Shown here in pieces: positions 6,849 through 8,440 of a stretch of 8,440 nt of DNA. A program made the translations under genes and the position numbers. Where the stretch lies: contig JACXUQ010000041.1 of NCBI GenBank assembly GCA_014763835.1, positions 1 through 8,440 on the forward strand, given 5' to 3'. This DNA is from Thiotrichales bacterium (lineage in GTDB: Bacteria > Pseudomonadota > Gammaproteobacteria > Thiomicrospirales > Thiomicrospiraceae). The notes under the pieces are model-generated. The model was not told the DNA's origin and did no database searches. It saw only the letters and a program-made list of their open reading frames with translations. Each line of letters opens with the position of its first letter. Position 1 is the stretch's first letter.

Positions 6849-8024
6849 ATGATGTTTGCGGTTACCCTGTTTTTAGTGGGTACCTTGCTGTTCATCATCG
6901 ATAAACAGACCGTCCTGGCACTGAATCAAACCACCCAAGCGATACAGATTCAACATCAGAAACTGCACCATTTAATGAATCTGCACATGGCGGGCCAGAA
7001 ACGCAGCGTCGATCTGCAGCAGGTTTTGCTGCATCACGACATGTTTGAGCAAGACCGCGTCCTCATGTCGTTTTACCGGGATAGCGTCGATTATGGTCGT
7101 CACCGCGATAAACTCGCCCAGCTGATTTCCAACACCCCGTTTGAACAAAACTGGCTGGCGGAACTGGATCGCGGCGCGCATGACATCGGCCCGCTACAGG
7201 ATGAAATCGCGCAAATGGCGATGACCGGACAAGTCGAAGAAGTCCGCAACCTCTTTTTAAGCCGGGGAACAGACGGACTGGATACATTCATTGACCAGGT
7301 CAACCAGTTCTCCAACTACCAGATCAGCGAGATTCAGGCGGTCATCAGCAAAGCCCGCCATCAGATTGACCATCTGATGCAAACCGTCATGCTGCTGGCT
7401 GCGGCACTGGTGACGCTCAGCATGGTTTTTTCGCTGTTCCTCACCCGCCGCTTCAATAAAATCAACGAAAACTTACAAAAGGCCAATGACAATCTGGAAG
7501 CAGAGGTACACAAGCGCACCCAGGAATTGATTGAAGCGCAACGCGACCTGCTTAAACAGAACAGCTTGCTGCAGCATCTGTCGTCAACCGACCCGCTGAC
7601 GCAATTGAACAATCGCTTGGAAATTGAAAACATTCTGGAGAAACAGCACGAAAACTATCTGCAAAAAAGCCTGCCGTATTGTGTGCTGCTGATCGATCTC
7701 GATCATTTCAAACAGATCAATGACACCCAGGGACACATGACAGGAGACCGCACCCTGCAGTTTTTTGCCGATCTGCTGCGCCGGCACTTCACCCCGTCAC
7801 ACCACCTCGGCCGTTGGGGCGGCGAGGAGTTCATTGTCGTTCTGGAAGGCTGCGATGTCGTCCATGCGCAAGAGCGTGCCCCCAAACGGACGAATCGGTT
7901 GCCGACGTCCTGCATCGTGCCGACATGGCGCTTTATGCGTCCAAACATGCGGGACGCAACCGTATTACCGTTAGCCGACCCGAATTTTCAAGCGGGCAAA
8001 CCGAATAACGCTTTGAAAATGTGA
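6849..8024 (+). CDS. Membrane-bound GGDEF diguanylate cyclase, C-terminal part out of frame (probable pseudogene)
   Basis: The open frame codes for 391 residues. TM1 starts at residue 2 (to about 17). An extracytoplasmic helical region (about 18-175) resembles a four-helix-bundle MCP-type sensor. TM2 is about 178-198, then a coiled coil (about 203-245). The GGDEF domain begins at TDPLTQLNNR (247-256) and has LIDLDHFKQIND (281-292), GHMTGD (295-300) and the catalytic GGEEF (324-328). The inhibitory RxxD site is absent: TPSH occupies its place. After about residue 344 similarity stops; the last 47 residues are not GGDEF-like, and the real domain end continues in another frame. An intact enzyme would make c-di-GMP from two GTP at the inner membrane. 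As it stands the product lacks the final strands and helix of the domain, including the usual SIGVA segment, and is unlikely to be active. The start has no visible ribosome site. Confidence 0.8.
   Translation: MMFAVTLFLVGTLLFIIDKQTVLALNQTTQAIQIQHQKLHHLMNLHMAGQKRSVDLQQVLLHHDMFEQDRVLMSFYRDSVDYGRHRDKLAQLISNTPFEQNWLAELDRGAHDIGPLQDEIAQMAMTGQVEEVRNLFLSRGTDGLDTFIDQVNQFSNYQISEIQAVISKARHQIDHLMQTVMLLAAALVTLSMVFSLFLTRRFNKINENLQKANDNLEAEVHKRTQELIEAQRDLLKQNSLLQHLSSTDPLTQLNNRLEIENILEKQHENYLQKSLPYCVLLIDLDHFKQINDTQGHMTGDRTLQFFADLLRRHFTPSHHLGRWGGEEFIVVLEGCDVVHAQERAPKRTNRLPTSCIVPTWRFMRPNMRDATVLPLADPNFQAGKPNNALKM
7886..8008 (+). pseudogene. Out-of-frame C-terminal remnant of the GGDEF domain
   Basis: In the frame that ends at TAA 8006-8008, codons from about 7886 read TDESVADVLHRADMALYASK, then HAGRNRITV. 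This is the standard end of a GGDEF domain (RADxALYxAKxxGRN). The preceding intact part ends near 7880 in a different frame. Compared with PleD-type GGDEF domains, roughly 30-36 residues are missing between the two parts, so a deletion of about 100 nt that is not a multiple of three explains the data. Confidence 0.8.
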
Positions 8025-8081
8025 AAACAACCGATTAAAGCAGATGCTCGCACCCGGCCTGTTGAGTTTTTCCGGCCGATT

Positions 8082-8440
8082 TCAGGCACTTTTCTGCAAC
8101 TCCTCCAGACGCAGGCGTTCGCGTTCGTCAAACAGACGCTTTGAGGCCAGATACACCGCAATCAACGTACCCAGACCGGTGGAGGTGGCAATCAGAAACA
8201 TCACCATAATCTGGTATTTGACCGCCTCGGCCGGATCGGCGCCGGCCAGTATCTGCCCGGTCATCATCCCCGGCAGCGAGATAATGCCGGCCGCCGCCAG
8301 CATATTGATGACCGGAATCATCGCCGTGTGCAGACTCTGCTCGCGGATAAACGCCATCGACTCCTTGGCGGTTTTGCCCAATGCCAGTTGCGCCTCTAAC
8401 TGGGCGCGCAACTGCACCGCATTACGCGTCAGCGTATCCA
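8082..8440 (-). CDS. fetB: FetB-family (UPF0014) ABC transporter permease, C-terminal part (cut by right edge)
   Basis: The minus-strand frame is open from the right edge to TGA 8084-8082 and covers the last 118 complete codons of a protein that is usually about 260 residues long. The visible part begins DTLTRNAVQLRAQLEAQLALG, a conserved cytoplasmic stretch of the family, then has a hydrophobic segment, the strongly conserved LPGMMTGQILAGADPAEA with VKYQIMVMFLIA, and a final membrane helix before a charged tail (KRLFDERERLRLEELQ). E. coli FetB works with the ATPase FetA and was reported to export iron and improve tolerance to oxidative stress. The partner ATPase, if present, would lie upstream beyond the right edge. 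An internal GTG at 8417 could be mistaken for a start, but conserved sequence continues through it to the edge. The gene converges on the GGDEF gene. Confidence 0.88.
   Translation of the reverse strand, partial: DTLTRNAVQLRAQLEAQLALGKTAKESMAFIREQSLHTAMIPVINMLAAAGIISLPGMMTGQILAGADPAEAVKYQIMVMFLIATSTGLGTLIAVYLASKRLFDERERLRLEELQKSA

Noticed and set aside
8055..8078. CGGCC/GGCCG hairpin between the convergent GGDEF and FetB genes
   Set aside because: The stem is 5 bp with a 14-nt loop and there is no T run after it on either strand; it is too weak to call as a bidirectional terminator.
8082..8417. GTG 8417 as the start of a short FetB-like gene
   Set aside because: Conserved family sequence continues upstream of it in the same frame to the window edge, so the gene is only cut by the window.

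Overview
The window is ordinary-looking chromosomal DNA of a Gram-negative proteobacterium. The gene set suggests a gammaproteobacterium: a MarC-family membrane protein, a DedA-family protein, an MCP chemoreceptor with an Aer-like PAS domain, a GGDEF protein and a FetB-type permease. Composition and protein style would fit the sulfur-oxidising Thiomicrospira/Hydrogenovibrio relatives, but that is an impression I cannot test here. No rRNA, tRNA, CRISPR array, insertion sequence or phage gene was found.

Layout. Positions 1-368 (minus) hold the N-terminal part of an exported protein that runs off the left edge. A divergent intergenic region of about 155 bp with a perfect 12-bp palindrome follows. 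Then come three rightward genes: a fused PlsC-type plus OlsB-type acyltransferase (524-2260, OlsF-like, probably making an ornithine- or other amino-acid-containing lipid), a MarC-family membrane protein (2364-2993) and a DedA-family membrane protein (2998-3567). The last two are only 4 nt apart and almost certainly co-transcribed. All three are envelope proteins. After a weak terminator-like hairpin comes a 969-residue chemoreceptor (3763-6672). It has an N-terminal cytoplasmic PAS domain, a large periplasmic sensor, and five HAMP units spaced exactly 45 residues apart before a standard MCP signalling tip. A 13-bp perfect hairpin separates it from a membrane-bound GGDEF protein (6849-8024). 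At the right edge, on the minus strand, is the C-terminal part of a FetB-family (UPF0014) permease.

The most notable results are two. First, the chemoreceptor combines a PAS domain that lacks two residues of the Aer flavin-site block, a periplasmic sensor, and a very regular penta-HAMP chain. Second, the GGDEF gene appears broken. The catalytic GGEEF loop is intact, but the rest of the domain is interrupted by an apparent out-of-frame deletion of about 100 nt, and the conserved end of the domain continues in another frame to 8008. An in-frame TGA just before the apparent start codon hints at a second lesion. I see no convincing wholly new multi-gene system; the novelty is in these protein architectures and in the gene decay.
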